The notes under the pieces: model-generated | What the model was told of the DNA's origin: nothing | What the model saw: the letters and a program-made list of their open reading frames with translations, nothing else | Database searches by the model: none | In this document: piece by piece, positions 63,601 to 64,000 of the stretch | How positions within the stretch are numbered: the first letter of the stretch is position 1 | Layout of the letters: each line of letters opens with the position of its first letter | Program-made: the position numbers and the translations under genes | DNA from: Odontocerum albicorne | Taxonomy: Eukaryota; Arthropoda; Insecta; Trichoptera; Odontoceridae | Reading direction: 5' to 3' | NCBI GenBank assembly: GCA_949825065.1 | Contig: OX463846.1 | Coordinates: forward strand, 12,458,177-12,522,176 | Length of the DNA stretch: 64,000 nt

Positions 63601-64000
63601 GGCTGAGGGTCGGGATCCCAGAGTTATAAAACGACAGAAACTATTATTTATGGACGTCAGATGCGTCAAATGTCTAAAAAAATCCCCGAGACCACACGGG
63701 GAACGTTTTGATGGTCATAATTAGTACGTGTATCGGCAATTAATTCGTAATTAATGTTTAATTTCAAAAACAACTTTCTATGATGTGATATGGTGAAGGC
63801 TAGAATCATAAGAGTTTAAGTTTAGATAGGTGAGTTTGATATAATCGAAAGACTTAATCTGCATTTATTATTAACGGAACTTGAGAATCATGGTCGAGGA
63901 TATAAGGAACTAACTGTATGGGAAGATGTATATATGGTATACGGAGTATGTGAAGGAAGTATGTCGTGATAGAAAAAAATGTTGTTCTCTCATCTCTGTC
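60640..64000. other. Upstream intergenic region with GC-elevated islands
   Basis: Mostly unique AT-rich DNA. Three less AT-rich patches stand out: 61365-61560, 62185-62390 and 63480-63720. They hold no recognised domain. They may be regulatory elements or exons of an unseen gene. Confidence 0.4.

Noticed and set aside
63364..63724. Overlapping ORFs of about 100 codons on both strands
   Set aside because: Open frames in a GC-elevated patch; no domain, no splice context, and neither strand is favoured.

Overview
This is a window of AT-rich insect (arthropod) nuclear DNA. The evidence is split genes with GT-AG introns, insect-type gene products, and intron and intergenic space filled by mariner, Tigger, hAT, piggyBac-like, Penelope-like, Helitron, LINE and tRNA-SINE copies. 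The species cannot be fixed from the sequence. Only three cellular protein-coding genes can be supported, and their exons are mostly too short to stand out as long ORFs.

Layout. (1) 1-3768, + strand: the last three exons of a HYPK-like gene (Huntingtin-interacting protein K, NatA/ribosome-associated UBA-like protein). Intron 1 is plain and intron 2 holds a LINE reverse-transcriptase relic and a truncated mariner. (2) 4000-14000: a transposon graveyard. It holds a tandemly duplicated SINE block, an internally deleted mariner, a 152-bp satellite array, a complete but dead Tigger/pogo element with a second mariner nested inside it, and a hAT relic also split by a mariner. (3) 14030-30050, + strand: a six-exon gene for an unrecognised 267-residue secretory type I membrane protein, with a 16-cysteine ectodomain, one membrane helix and a cytoplasmic tail with three PPxY motifs. 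Its introns hold Penelope-like, mariner, foldback, hAT-type and piggyBac-type insertions. (4) 30100-38500: repeats, including a dimeric AT minisatellite, a LINE 3' end that shares its tail with the local SINEs, and a second hAT relic. (5) 40439-54577, - strand: the complete coding region of the Cullin-3 adaptor SPOP/roadkill (377 residues, five coding exons), with a likely 3' UTR below it and a likely CpG-rich promoter/5' UTR exon near 60.5 kb. (6) 61-64 kb: mostly unique sequence upstream of SPOP with a few GC-elevated islands that could be regulatory.

The three genes are not an operon and show no shared pathway. No new defence or metabolic system is visible. The strongest unusual signals are nested insertions whose exact removal restores the host element: a TA-flanked mariner inside Tigger whose removal restores the reading frame, and a TTAA-flanked piggyBac-like MITE inside a Penelope-like element with empty sites elsewhere in the window. 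Others are a 46-bp tandem expansion that rotates the reading frame inside the Tigger transposase, a mariner sitting in a (TA)n tract, a shared 3' tail linking the SINE family to a local LINE, and the PPxY membrane protein. All calls are by reading the sequence; no search was run.
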